In this document: positions 32,221 to 39,827 of the stretch, piece by piece
How positions within the stretch are numbered: position 1 is the stretch's first letter
Layout of the letters: each line of letters starts with the position of its first letter
Assembly: GCF_034377285.1 (NCBI RefSeq)
Contig: NZ_CP139715.1
Location: 4,138,001 to 4,202,000 of the forward strand
Reading direction: 5' to 3'
Length of the DNA: 64,000 bases
Origin: Thalassobaculum sp. OXR-137
GTDB taxonomy: Bacteria > Pseudomonadota > Alphaproteobacteria > Thalassobaculales > Thalassobaculaceae
The notes under the pieces: generated by a model
Told to the model about the DNA's origin: nothing
The model's database searches: none
Seen by the model: only the letters and a program-made list of their open reading frames with translations
Position numbers and translations under genes: made by a program

Positions 32221-33660
32221 GTGACAGAGATGGACGACGATTTCCCCCCTGGGGCGGATCCGGACGCGGCCACCGAACAGAGCGCCACGCCGAAGAAGAC
32301 GCGACTGCGCGAGGAAGGTCCTCCCACCATGGAGGACCGGCTTGAGGAGATTTCCGACCGGGAGCTCGACGCGGTGCTCGCGGCGCACCAGAAATACGTC
32401 AACGGCCGCAACGGCGGCGCCCGCGCCAACCTGTCCTTCAAGAACCTCAGCGACCGCGACCTGTCCGGCCGCGATCTCCGTCACGTGGAGCTGACCGCCG
32501 CCCGGCTGCGCGGGGCCAGCCTGTCCGGCGCGAACCTGCGGGCGGCGACCGTCTTCTGCGCCGATCTGCGCGGCGCCAAGCTGGTCAGCGCCCAGCTCGA
32601 CCGGGCCGACCTGCGGGGATCCTGCCTGCGCGGCGCCAATCTCAGCGGCGCGAGCATGATCGACGCCGATTTCCGCGAGGGCACGCTGTTCCATTGGGAC
32701 CGCAGCGGCAACCTGACCGCCTGGACCCACGAGACCGACGCGAACAACGCCAGCAGCGCCATCATCCGCAACGCCGACCTCACCGACGCCAAGCTCTCCA
32801 ACGCCTTCGTCCAGCAGACCGACTTCACGGATTCGATCCTGCGGAACGTGAAGCTCAACCGGGCCGACCTCAGCCATGCGGACCTGACCGGGGTCGATCT
32901 CGGCGGTTCCGACCTCAGCGAGGCGAACCTGACGGGGGCAAAGCTCAACGGGGCGATGCTGGCGGACGTGATCCTGAGCCACGCGAACCTGACCGACGCC
33001 GACCTGTCCGGTGCGCTGATCGACGCGGTGGACATGGACGCCTCCTCCATCGCCAATGCCACCCTGCCCCGTACGCTGGAATCCCTCGACAAATCCCTGC
33101 GCGAGATCCTCGAGCTGCATCTGCGATTCTACCACACGGGCGGGCGCGAGGGCGTGCGGGCCGATCTGGAGCGGGTCGACCTGTCCCACAAGGAACTGGA
33201 GCGGGTCACCCTGGTCGCCGGCAACCTGCGCTACGCGGTGCTGCGCGGCGCCAAACTGAGCCGGGCGACCCTGATCATGGCGGATATGGCCTTCGCCGAC
33301 CTGACCGGCGCGGACCTGTCCTTCGCCGATCTGCGCGGAGCCAACCTCCACCGCGCCCGGCTGAAAAACGCCCGGATGCGGCGGGTGCGCATGGAACCGG
33401 TGGATATCGCCGGCTTCGCCATGCAGAAATGGCCGACCAATGCCAGCAACGCGACCTTCGACGACGCCATCCTGGACGAAGCCAATCTGCGGGCGGCCAA
33501 GCTGGGGGAGGCGAAATTCCGCAACACGTCCCTGAAGAATACCGATATGAGCGAGGCGGATCTCAAGGGATCGGATTTCACCGGGAGCAGCAGCGGGGCG
33601 CTGAAGCTAGACGGGGCGGACACCCGCAATGCCGCGGGGCTGCCGGAACCCACCGAATAG
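32221..33660 (+). CDS. Large pentapeptide-repeat protein
   Basis: This 479-residue protein has an acidic, charged N-terminus (about 55 residues), a cap motif (AAHQKYVNGRNGGARANLSF), a long first block of A(D/N)LXX repeats, a helical linker near residues 285-305 (LDKSLREILELHLRFYHTGG) and a second repeat block. The linker carries the same H-x2-(Y/W)...GG(R/N)-x-G-x-RA(D/N)L motif as the cap. It is a paralogue of the 434-residue protein at 4434-5738. The GTG at 32221 has AGGA 6 bases upstream; an ATG at 32230 is an alternative. A coiled-coil gene follows after 12 bases. Function unknown. Confidence 0.82.
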   Translation: MTEMDDDFPPGADPDAATEQSATPKKTRLREEGPPTMEDRLEEISDRELDAVLAAHQKYVNGRNGGARANLSFKNLSDRDLSGRDLRHVELTAARLRGASLSGANLRAATVFCADLRGAKLVSAQLDRADLRGSCLRGANLSGASMIDADFREGTLFHWDRSGNLTAWTHETDANNASSAIIRNADLTDAKLSNAFVQQTDFTDSILRNVKLNRADLSHADLTGVDLGGSDLSEANLTGAKLNGAMLADVILSHANLTDADLSGALIDAVDMDASSIANATLPRTLESLDKSLREILELHLRFYHTGGREGVRADLERVDLSHKELERVTLVAGNLRYAVLRGAKLSRATLIMADMAFADLTGADLSFADLRGANLHRARLKNARMRRVRMEPVDIAGFAMQKWPTNASNATFDDAILDEANLRAAKLGEAKFRNTSLKNTDMSEADLKGSDFTGSSSGALKLDGADTRNAAGLPEPTE

Positions 33661-33672
33661 ACGGCAGGTCGC

Positions 33673-34305
33673 ATGGTTCAAAACGTCTCCACCGACGAAG
33701 CCGTCGAGTTCGCCCGCGGGCTGATCGCCGAACTCCGGGAGCGCCGCCTGTCCGCCCTGGCCGGGGTCTCGACGAAGATCGATCCGGTGACGGAGCGCCG
33801 CATCGCCCTGGAGGTCGGCGGCGACGAGCTGAAGGAGCTGGCGAAGCGGCGCCACGGGCTGGAGGAAGCCGCCAAGCGCACCCGCCGTCAGGCCGACGAG
33901 CCGCGCAACACGACGACGAACTTCGCGTCGGCCCGCATGTACGAAAAAGCCCGCCGCCAAGACGTGGAGATCGAGCGGGCGGCGCAGAAGGCGCGACAGG
34001 CGCGGGCCAAGTTCCAGTTCGTCTACGACGCCGTCATCGCCTCGGAGGCCTTCGCGGAACGGCTTCGCGATGAGATGGCCGCGGCTGATCCGGCCTATGC
34101 GCGGGTGGCGCAGCTCGAGGGCGCCATCAGCGGGGTCGAGGCGCTGGTGGATATCTGGATCGCCCGCAAGGGCCAGGGCCACGCGACCGTGGCCGTCGAT
34201 TTCGGTGCGCTGCGCGACATGGCCCCCTACGACGCCGCCCGGCGGCTGATGCAGCTCGTCCACGGCCGAAGCGGCGGCGGTGGTGACGCTCTCGCCCCGT
34301 CCTGA
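33673..34305 (+). CDS. Coiled-coil hypothetical protein beside pentapeptide gene
   Basis: This 210-residue cytosolic protein is not one I recognise. It is rich in Ala, Arg, Glu and Lys with heptad-like spacing over about residues 45-160 (for example KELAKRRHGLEEAAKRTRR), predicting a long coiled coil, then a small C-terminal domain (VAVDFGALRDMAPYDAARRL). It starts 12 bases after the pentapeptide gene, so the two likely form an operon and perhaps a complex. Confidence 0.6.
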   Translation: MVQNVSTDEAVEFARGLIAELRERRLSALAGVSTKIDPVTERRIALEVGGDELKELAKRRHGLEEAAKRTRRQADEPRNTTTNFASARMYEKARRQDVEIERAAQKARQARAKFQFVYDAVIASEAFAERLRDEMAAADPAYARVAQLEGAISGVEALVDIWIARKGQGHATVAVDFGALRDMAPYDAARRLMQLVHGRSGGGGDALAPS

Positions 34306-34381
34306 AACTCCGCCGTTCTCTCGCGGCGCCCCAGGCTCTAAGCTGCCGGAAAACCGGTAAGAACCGTCCCTGGGAGGACCC

Positions 34382-35182
34382 ATGACTTTCGAGACCATCA
34401 CCCTGGAGCGCATCGGCGACGTGGCCCGGCTGTCGATCAACCGGCCGGAGAAGCGCAACGCCGTCAACGAACAGGTCCACCAGGAGATGCGCGCCGCCGT
34501 GGCCGAGATCACCGGCGGCAGCGACAAGGCCAAGGCGCTGATCCTGACCGGGACCGGCGACCGCGCTTTCTGCTCGGGCCAGGACCTCTCCGCCCGCATG
34601 CCGCCGGAGAGCGGCCCGCCGACCCGCGATCTCGGGGCCGGGCTGGAGATGTACTACAACGCCCTGATCCGCCGCCTGCGCCAGATCGAGATGCCGGTGG
34701 TCACCGCCCTGAACGGCGTCGCCGCCGGCGCCGGCGTCGGCGTGGCCCTGGCGGGCGACATCATCCTGGCGGCCCGGTCGGCGAAGATCGTGGTCAGCTT
34801 CTGCCGCGTCGGGCTGATCCCCGATGCCGGCGTCACCCACCACCTGCCCCGCCTGATCGGCGAGAACCGGGCGCTCGCCCTGGCACTCACCGCCGATCCG
34901 CTCGACGCCGAGACGGCGGAGAAATGGGGACTGGTCTGGAAGGTCCATGACGACGACAAGCTGCAGGACGAGGCGGTCGCTATGGCCGCCAAGCTCGCCA
35001 AGCTGTCGCCCCGTGTCGTCCAGCGCACCCGCCGGGTGATGCGGGCGGCCATGTCGAACGACCTGGACACCCAGCTCGCCCTGGAGCGCGATATCCAGCG
35101 CGAGGTCGGATTCGGCAACGACTATGCCGAGGGGGTGCGGGCCTTCCTGGAGAAGCGGGAGCCCAAATTCACCGGGACCTGA
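34382..35182 (+). CDS. Enoyl-CoA hydratase/isomerase family protein
   Basis: This 266-residue crotonase-fold protein has the oxyanion-hole sequence FCSGQDLSARMP and ALNGVAAGAGVGVALAGD. The active-site loop reads GLIPDAGVTHHLPRLIG, with Asp where classical hydratases have Glu, as in the PaaG isomerase group (1,2-epoxyphenylacetyl-CoA isomerase). This suggests an isomerase rather than a hydratase. GGGAGGACCC precedes the ATG. No paa genes are nearby. The last 14 bases overlap the convergent GNAT gene. Confidence 0.85.
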   Translation: MTFETITLERIGDVARLSINRPEKRNAVNEQVHQEMRAAVAEITGGSDKAKALILTGTGDRAFCSGQDLSARMPPESGPPTRDLGAGLEMYYNALIRRLRQIEMPVVTALNGVAAGAGVGVALAGDIILAARSAKIVVSFCRVGLIPDAGVTHHLPRLIGENRALALALTADPLDAETAEKWGLVWKVHDDDKLQDEAVAMAAKLAKLSPRVVQRTRRVMRAAMSNDLDTQLALERDIQREVGFGNDYAEGVRAFLEKREPKFTGT

Positions 35183-35747
35183 GCTCCTCCCAGGTCTTCC
35201 GCGAGATCCGGTAGAGCACGTGGCGCAGCAGCCGGTGCCCTGCCGGCAGCAGCGGGTGGTCGAAGTCGCCGCTTTCGTCCCGCGTCATGCCGATGCGGCG
35301 CATCACCGCCTGGGAGCGGGCGTTCTGAACGGCGGTGAAGGCCACCACCTCCTCGCGGCCGAGCACCCCGAAGGCGAAATCGAGCGAGGCCACCGCCGCC
35401 TCGCTCGCGTAGCCCTTGCCCCAGGCATCCCGGCTCAGGCGCCACCCCACCTCGGTGCAGGGACCGCAGGGCAGTTCGGCACCGTAGGCCGGCACGCTCG
35501 GCCCGACCATGCCGATGAAACCCGGACCGCCCTTCACCTCCACGGCGAAGAAGCCGAGGCCCTCGGTCTCGATCCGCTCCTTCATACGCAGCGCCAGCGC
35601 GTCGCTCTGCGCCCGGTTCAGGGTGTCGGGGAAATGCTCCATCACTTGCCGATCAGCGTTCAGCGCGGCGAAGGAAGCGAAATCGGACTCCCGCCAGGGC
35701 CGCAGGATCAGGCGCTCGGTTTCGATCGGCAGGCCGGTGGGAGACAT
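35169..35747 (-). CDS. GNAT family N-acetyltransferase, RimJ/RimL type
   Basis: This 192-residue protein begins with the RimJ/RimL-like pattern LPIETERLILRPWRESDF and has the acetyl-CoA pocket around GWRLSRDAWGKGYASEA, followed by FTAVQNARSQAVMRRIGM. Such enzymes acetylate protein N-termini or small amines; the substrate is unknown. It converges on and overlaps the enoyl-CoA hydratase gene by 14 bases. Confidence 0.87.
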   Translation of the reverse strand: MSPTGLPIETERLILRPWRESDFASFAALNADRQVMEHFPDTLNRAQSDALALRMKERIETEGLGFFAVEVKGGPGFIGMVGPSVPAYGAELPCGPCTEVGWRLSRDAWGKGYASEAAVASLDFAFGVLGREEVVAFTAVQNARSQAVMRRIGMTRDESGDFDHPLLPAGHRLLRHVLYRISRKTWEELRSR

Positions 35748-35813
35748 GGGAACACCCTTGGAGTGGGAACGGCCCCCGGACTACCTTAGGCGCCGGATCT
35801 TGTGGAGAAGGAA

Positions 35814-36161
35814 ATGACCGTTCGCATCTATCACAACCCGCGCTGCTCCAAGTCGCGCCAGACCCTGGCCCTGCTGCAGGAAAAGGGGATCGAGCCGGAG
35901 GTGGTGGAGTACCTGAAGACCCCGCCGAGTGCCGCCGAGTTGGACGGGCTGCTGACCGCCATGGGTCTGGAGCCCCGCGAGGCGATGCGCCGCAAGGAAG
36001 CGCCGTATAAGGAGTTGGGCCTGGATGACCCGGCGCTGGACCGGGCCGCGCTGATCGAGGCGATGGTGAAGAACCCGATCCTGATCGAACGCCCGATCGT
36101 CGCCAAGGACGGAAAAGCGGCGATGGGCCGGCCGCCGGAGGCGGTGCTGGGGATTCTGTAG
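35814..36161 (+). CDS. arsC: ArsC-family arsenate reductase (glutaredoxin-dependent type)
   Basis: This 115-residue thioredoxin-fold protein has the nucleophile Cys in HNPRCSKSRQTL at the N-terminus and the RPIVAKDGKAAMGRP anion-binding segment at the C-terminus, as in ArsC. Members reduce arsenate using glutathione and glutaredoxin; the related YffB/Spx-like proteins do not, but the three-Arg pattern of ArsC appears kept. GGAG lies 6 bases before the ATG at 35814. No arsenite pump or ArsR gene is adjacent. Confidence 0.82.
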   Translation: MTVRIYHNPRCSKSRQTLALLQEKGIEPEVVEYLKTPPSAAELDGLLTAMGLEPREAMRRKEAPYKELGLDDPALDRAALIEAMVKNPILIERPIVAKDGKAAMGRPPEAVLGIL

Positions 36162-36168
36162 GCTCACC

Positions 36169-36308
36169 CCCGGCCCTTCGACACGCCCCGTCCCGGATCA
36201 AGTCCGGAACGGGGCTGCTCAGGGCGAGGTCAAACAACTTTTCACAACTCTGACCTCGCCCTGAGCAGGACCCCGGCTTTCAGCCGGGGGACGTGTCGAA
36301 GGGCCGGG
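36169..36308. repeat. Family B cloverleaf foldback repeat, copy 1
   Basis: A perfect 17-bp outer inverted repeat (36169-36185 with 36292-36308, containing cccttcgacacg) encloses three consecutive hairpins: 36186-36214 (ccccgt...acgggg), 36216-36267 (17 perfect pairs, tgctcagggcgaggtca) and 36271-36289 (ccccggct ttc agccgggg). The fold is a closed cloverleaf. It begins 8 bases after the arsC stop. A second copy lies at 37429-37549, so the pair brackets the TauD-family gene. Confidence 0.85.
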
Positions 36309-36414
36309 ATTGCGGAATGAAGGAGCCTGGAGCAAGCCGCCGTTCCCATCTGGAACAGGGCAGCCGCCCTGCCCTAAGATGACCCGTCTCCTCTCCCAGC
36401 AACGGGTCCCAGCC

Positions 36415-37422
36415 ATGTCCAAGCTCGATTTCCAGCCGCTTGCCGGTGCCAGTTTCGGCCGTCATGTCCGGGTCACCGGCGCCAACGGCGATGCGGAGGT
36501 GATCGAGGCGCTGGAGGCCGAGGCCGACACCCTGCTCAAGGCCTTCTACGACGGCCACGGCTTCATGCTGCTGACCGGCCTGCACAGCATGGCCCGCGAC
36601 CCGTCGCAGCTCGTGCGCCTGTCGCGGCTGTTCGGCCCGGAAGTGGAAGACTACACCAAGACCGGCATGATTCTGGACCGGGTGCACAAGGAGGTGCCGG
36701 AGATCCTGGTGATCTCCAACGCCGCACCGATGAACCAGAAACCGCCGGCCCGGCCGGAACCCGCCCTCACCGCCGACGGCAAGCTGCCGGTGCAGTTCCC
36801 GCACCGCCGGGGATGGCATACGGATCAGAGCTACCGCCGTCCGCCGCCGGACATCTCGCTGTTCTACTGCGTCCACCCCGCCCCGATCGACCAGGCGCAG
36901 ACCCTCTATGCCGACGGCATCTCCGCCTACGAGGCGCTGTCGGACGAGATGAAGGCACGGATCGAGGGGGTGGAGGCGTTGCACGTACAGCCGGGGACCG
37001 GGCGCGCCGAACTGGCGGTGAAGGCCGGCGAACCGGTGAAGCCTCTGGGCCCCCTGCAGCAGCCCCAGCGCCAGCCGATCGTGCGCGTCCATCCGGTCAC
37101 CGGGCAGAAGGCGCTGTATCTCTGCGAGAGCGGTCAGCTCGACTGGATCGAGGGGCCGATCGTCGGCATGGAAAAGGGCGTGGACGGCGACGGCGCCAAG
37201 CTGGTCTACGAGCTGATGAGCCACTTCACCAGCGAGCCCTTCGCCTATGTGCAGGAATGGCGGACCGGCGATCTGGTGATCTACGACAACCGCTGCACCA
37301 TCCACAGCGCCACCTGGTTCGACGGCGACGCGACCGACCGGGTGATGTGGCGCACCACCATCCGCGGCAACCCCGGCCCCGAATATGCGGACGAGGCACC
37401 GAGCTGGCTTCCGGCCGCCTGA
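36415..37422 (+). CDS. TauD/TfdA-family Fe(II)/2-oxoglutarate dioxygenase
   Basis: This 335-residue oxygenase has the metal motif HTD (His135, Asp137 in GWHTDQSYRR), the distal His in CTIHSATWF and the 2OG-binding Arg in DRVMWRTTIRG. The residues before the HTD motif include a family-typical GWHTDQ. It hydroxylates an unknown substrate (sulfonate, carnitine-like or aryloxy acid). The ATG at 36415 fits the usual N-terminus; in-frame codons upstream to 36310 overlap the repeat and are unlikely to be used. Foldback repeats lie on both sides. Confidence 0.87.
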   Translation: MSKLDFQPLAGASFGRHVRVTGANGDAEVIEALEAEADTLLKAFYDGHGFMLLTGLHSMARDPSQLVRLSRLFGPEVEDYTKTGMILDRVHKEVPEILVISNAAPMNQKPPARPEPALTADGKLPVQFPHRRGWHTDQSYRRPPPDISLFYCVHPAPIDQAQTLYADGISAYEALSDEMKARIEGVEALHVQPGTGRAELAVKAGEPVKPLGPLQQPQRQPIVRVHPVTGQKALYLCESGQLDWIEGPIVGMEKGVDGDGAKLVYELMSHFTSEPFAYVQEWRTGDLVIYDNRCTIHSATWFDGDATDRVMWRTTIRGNPGPEYADEAPSWLPAA

Positions 37423-37428
37423 GCCCGA

Positions 37429-37549
37429 CGCCCTTCGACACGCGCTCCCGGGCCAAGTCCGGGAGCGCCGCTCATGGTGAGGTCAATTTTCTGAGTCATT
37501 TGTTTTTGACCTCATCCTGAGCAGGCGCGAAGCGACGTGTCGAAGGGCG
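37429..37549. repeat. Family B cloverleaf foldback repeat, copy 2
   Basis: A 14-bp outer inverted repeat (37429-37442 with 37536-37549, cgcccttcgacacg) encloses hairpin 1 at about 37442-37468, hairpin 2 at 37470-37522 (14 of 16 paired) and a reduced third hairpin at 37526-37534. It starts 7 bases after the TauD-family stop. Outer arms and the gaggtca core match copy 1, while loops differ. Confidence 0.8.
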
Positions 37550-37591
37550 ACGCGCCGATTGAACGCCGACCACGACAAACGCTAGAATGCC

Positions 37592-38896
37592 GTGCACTAT
37601 CCATCCACCGGGTGGAGCACGGATCGGCGCTCGGTATCGGGTCGTCGACGCAAGCGGGGGCGGGCCTTGGAGATCTCACTGGCGACTATCTACGGCCTGC
37701 TTGTGGCGATCGGCCTCGTGTCCGTCGACACGGTGCTGAACGCCAACACGCTGTTCCTCGACTCCCATGTCGCCGCCAAGTTCGAAGAGGCCGGCTATTC
37801 CGCCGAAGTGGTGGAACAGCATCTGATCAGCGAGCTCGCGATCATCGCCGACACCAAGTCGCTGGTGAAGGCGCCGGTGATCAAATCCAGCGATACGCCG
37901 TCCATCTCCGCAGCCCTGGCCTCGGTGGTGAACCTTCAGGCCTCGCTTGAGGCGGCGCAGCAGCTCGTCGGCTTCGCCCCACCCAAGCTCTATGCCGCCG
38001 CGGTCCGGCACGGCGAAACCGATACGCTGGAGCTGACCGGCCGCTCGCCGCTGTTCGGCCGCTTCTCGATCTCGGTCGACGGGACGGAGAAGAACACCGA
38101 TCAGATGATCGAGGAAGCCGCCTACCGGACCTTCCGCGAACTCGACCCCTACACCGCCATCCTGTCGCGCTTCTCGCTCAACCCCGACGATCTGGCGGCG
38201 GTCGAGGCGGAGCTCGACGAGGTCCTGGCCCGGGTGCGGACGCTGCCGACCCCCGACACCAAGGCGCAGCTCCAGAACCTCAAGGGCATCATCGCGCTGG
38301 ACCGCAACGACGTGGAGGGCGCGGTCACCTGGTTCCAGGCCGCGCTGAAGGACGATCCGCATTTCCACGTGGTGCGGCTGAATCTGGCGCTCGCCCTGGT
38401 GCAGCTCGACCGCTACAACGAGGCGATCGTCCAGACCAGCTTCATCGCCGATCCGGCCTATTGGCCGATGACGGGCGATCCGGTTCTGCTGTCCGCCGCC
38501 CACGTGCTGCGCGCCGTCGCCCATTGGGGCCGAGGCAATCTCCTGGAAGCCAGGAGCGATCTCGACTACGCGATCTACCTGCAACCGACCTCGACCGCTG
38601 CCTACTGGTACATGTCCGGCCTCCTACACGCCATGGGGCAGCAGACCAGGGGCGAGATGATGCTGCAGAAGGCGATCGACAACCTGGTCTATTTCGAGAC
38701 CTATCCGGAAGTCGCGCTGCTGTACTTCTGGGTCTCGGCCGAAGACATGCGCCCGCTGGAGCGGCGCTCCACGACCCTGCCGAGCTGGCGCGACCAGGGA
38801 CAGTCCAACGCCGTTCCCGCCGTTCCGCAGAGCAAGCCGGACGCGGCCCCGCGTGCGCCGACACCATCGCTGTCGCCGCTGCGCCGAACCACCTGA
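37592..38896 (+). CDS. Membrane-anchored TPR-repeat protein
   Basis: This protein of up to 434 residues has a basic N-terminus (RRSVSGRRRKRGR), one membrane helix (about residues 28-48, LATIYGLLVAIGLVSV), a middle alpha/beta region and tetratricopeptide repeats from about residue 215 (KGIIALDRNDVEGAVTWFQAALKDDP and following, given by its ends). The TPR face would lie in the periplasm if the basic end is inside. The GTG at 37592 is the most upstream sensible start; TTG at 37667 would trim the basic segment. The stop codon lies in a 15-base tandem duplication. Function unknown. Confidence 0.7.
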   Translation: MHYPSTGWSTDRRSVSGRRRKRGRALEISLATIYGLLVAIGLVSVDTVLNANTLFLDSHVAAKFEEAGYSAEVVEQHLISELAIIADTKSLVKAPVIKSSDTPSISAALASVVNLQASLEAAQQLVGFAPPKLYAAAVRHGETDTLELTGRSPLFGRFSISVDGTEKNTDQMIEEAAYRTFRELDPYTAILSRFSLNPDDLAAVEAELDEVLARVRTLPTPDTKAQLQNLKGIIALDRNDVEGAVTWFQAALKDDPHFHVVRLNLALALVQLDRYNEAIVQTSFIADPAYWPMTGDPVLLSAAHVLRAVAHWGRGNLLEARSDLDYAIYLQPTSTAAYWYMSGLLHAMGQQTRGEMMLQKAIDNLVYFETYPEVALLYFWVSAEDMRPLERRSTTLPSWRDQGQSNAVPAVPQSKPDAAPRAPTPSLSPLRRTT

Positions 38897-38912
38897 GGCC
38901 GAACCACCTGAG
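38883..38912. repeat. 15-base tandem duplication across a stop codon
   Basis: gccgaaccacctgag occurs twice in direct succession. The TPR-protein stop TGA lies in the first unit, and the second unit repeats it in the same frame. It looks like replication slippage. Confidence 0.75.
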
Positions 38913-38923
38913 GCCAACGAAAA

Positions 38924-38947
38924 CGGGGCCGCCCGAAGGCGACCCCG
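38924..38947. terminator. Possible terminator between convergent genes
   Basis: A stem (cgggg-c-cgcc / ggcg-a-ccccg, one mismatch) with a cgaa loop lies 28 bases after the TPR-protein stop, in the 181-base gap facing the convergent SDR gene. No T-run follows. Confidence 0.4.
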
Positions 38948-39077
38948 CTCCGACGACGGGTCCGGCTCTGGAGGGAGGATCGGACCGTCGCCGGACCGTT
39001 ATCGCCTCTCCTCCGCCCGGCTTCCAATCGAAGGGCCGTATGACAGCGATCGGGTTTTCCTATCGCTGGTCCGCCGG

Positions 39078-39800
39078 TCAGGAACCGGCAGCGGCCGAAC
39101 CCACGGTGAAGCCGCCGCAGATATACATGACCTGCCCGGTCACGAAGCCCGAGCGCCCGTCCATGAAGAAGCTCACCCCGTTGGCGATGTCCGCCGGGGT
39201 GCCGAGGCGGCCGACCGGGATGCCGTCGATGATCTTCTGGGTACGCGGATCGCTGGCCGGGTTGGCGGCGTGCCACAGCGGCGTCTCGATGCTGCCCGGG
39301 CCGATTGCGTTCACGGTGATGCCCGAGCGCGCCAGCTCCAGCGCCCAGGTGCGGGTCATGCCGTGGATTGCCGACTTAGACGCCGCATAGGCGGTGCGCA
39401 GTTCCTTGCCCATGGCGGCGCGCGAGGAGATGGAGACGATGCGCCCGAAGCCTTCCGAGCGCATACCCTCGACCAGCCGCTGGGTGATGGTCAGGATCGG
39501 CTTCACGTTCAGCCCCATGACCGCGTCGAAATCCTCCAGCGTCGTGCCATCCAGATCGGCCGGCTTCACATGGCCGACATTGTGGCAGACCCGGGTGATC
39601 GGCCCGTCCTTGAGCACGTCGTCCAATGCTGCATGGATGGCGTCGGTGTTCAACAGGTCGACCTCGACCCAGCGGGTCTGGATCGGCGGATCGGGCTCCA
39701 CCCGGTCGAGGATCACGACCTCGTAGCCGTCCTCGATCAGCCGCTCGACGATCCCGCGGCCGATCGAACGCGACCCTCCGGTCACCAATGCCCGTTCCAT
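39078..39800 (-). CDS. Short-chain dehydrogenase/reductase
   Basis: This 240-residue classical SDR has the cofactor motif TGGSRSIG (7-14), catalytic Ser125 in VSISSR, and YAASK with Tyr138 and Lys142. Asp32 in VILDRVEP near the second strand end suggests NAD rather than NADP. GGGAG lies 7 bases before the ATG. It follows the amidohydrolase gene after 27 bases on the same strand and is likely the last gene of that catabolic run. Confidence 0.9.
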   Translation of the reverse strand: MERALVTGGSRSIGRGIVERLIEDGYEVVILDRVEPDPPIQTRWVEVDLLNTDAIHAALDDVLKDGPITRVCHNVGHVKPADLDGTTLEDFDAVMGLNVKPILTITQRLVEGMRSEGFGRIVSISSRAAMGKELRTAYAASKSAIHGMTRTWALELARSGITVNAIGPGSIETPLWHAANPASDPRTQKIIDGIPVGRLGTPADIANGVSFFMDGRSGFVTGQVMYICGGFTVGSAAAGS

Positions 39801-39827
39801 GCGTCTTCTCCCTTTCGGTTTTTCAGG

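Noticed and set aside
36169-36308. tRNA-like cloverleaf
   Set aside because: The outer stem is 17 bp, no T-loop or anticodon-loop consensus is present and the central hairpin is far too long; it is a repeat.
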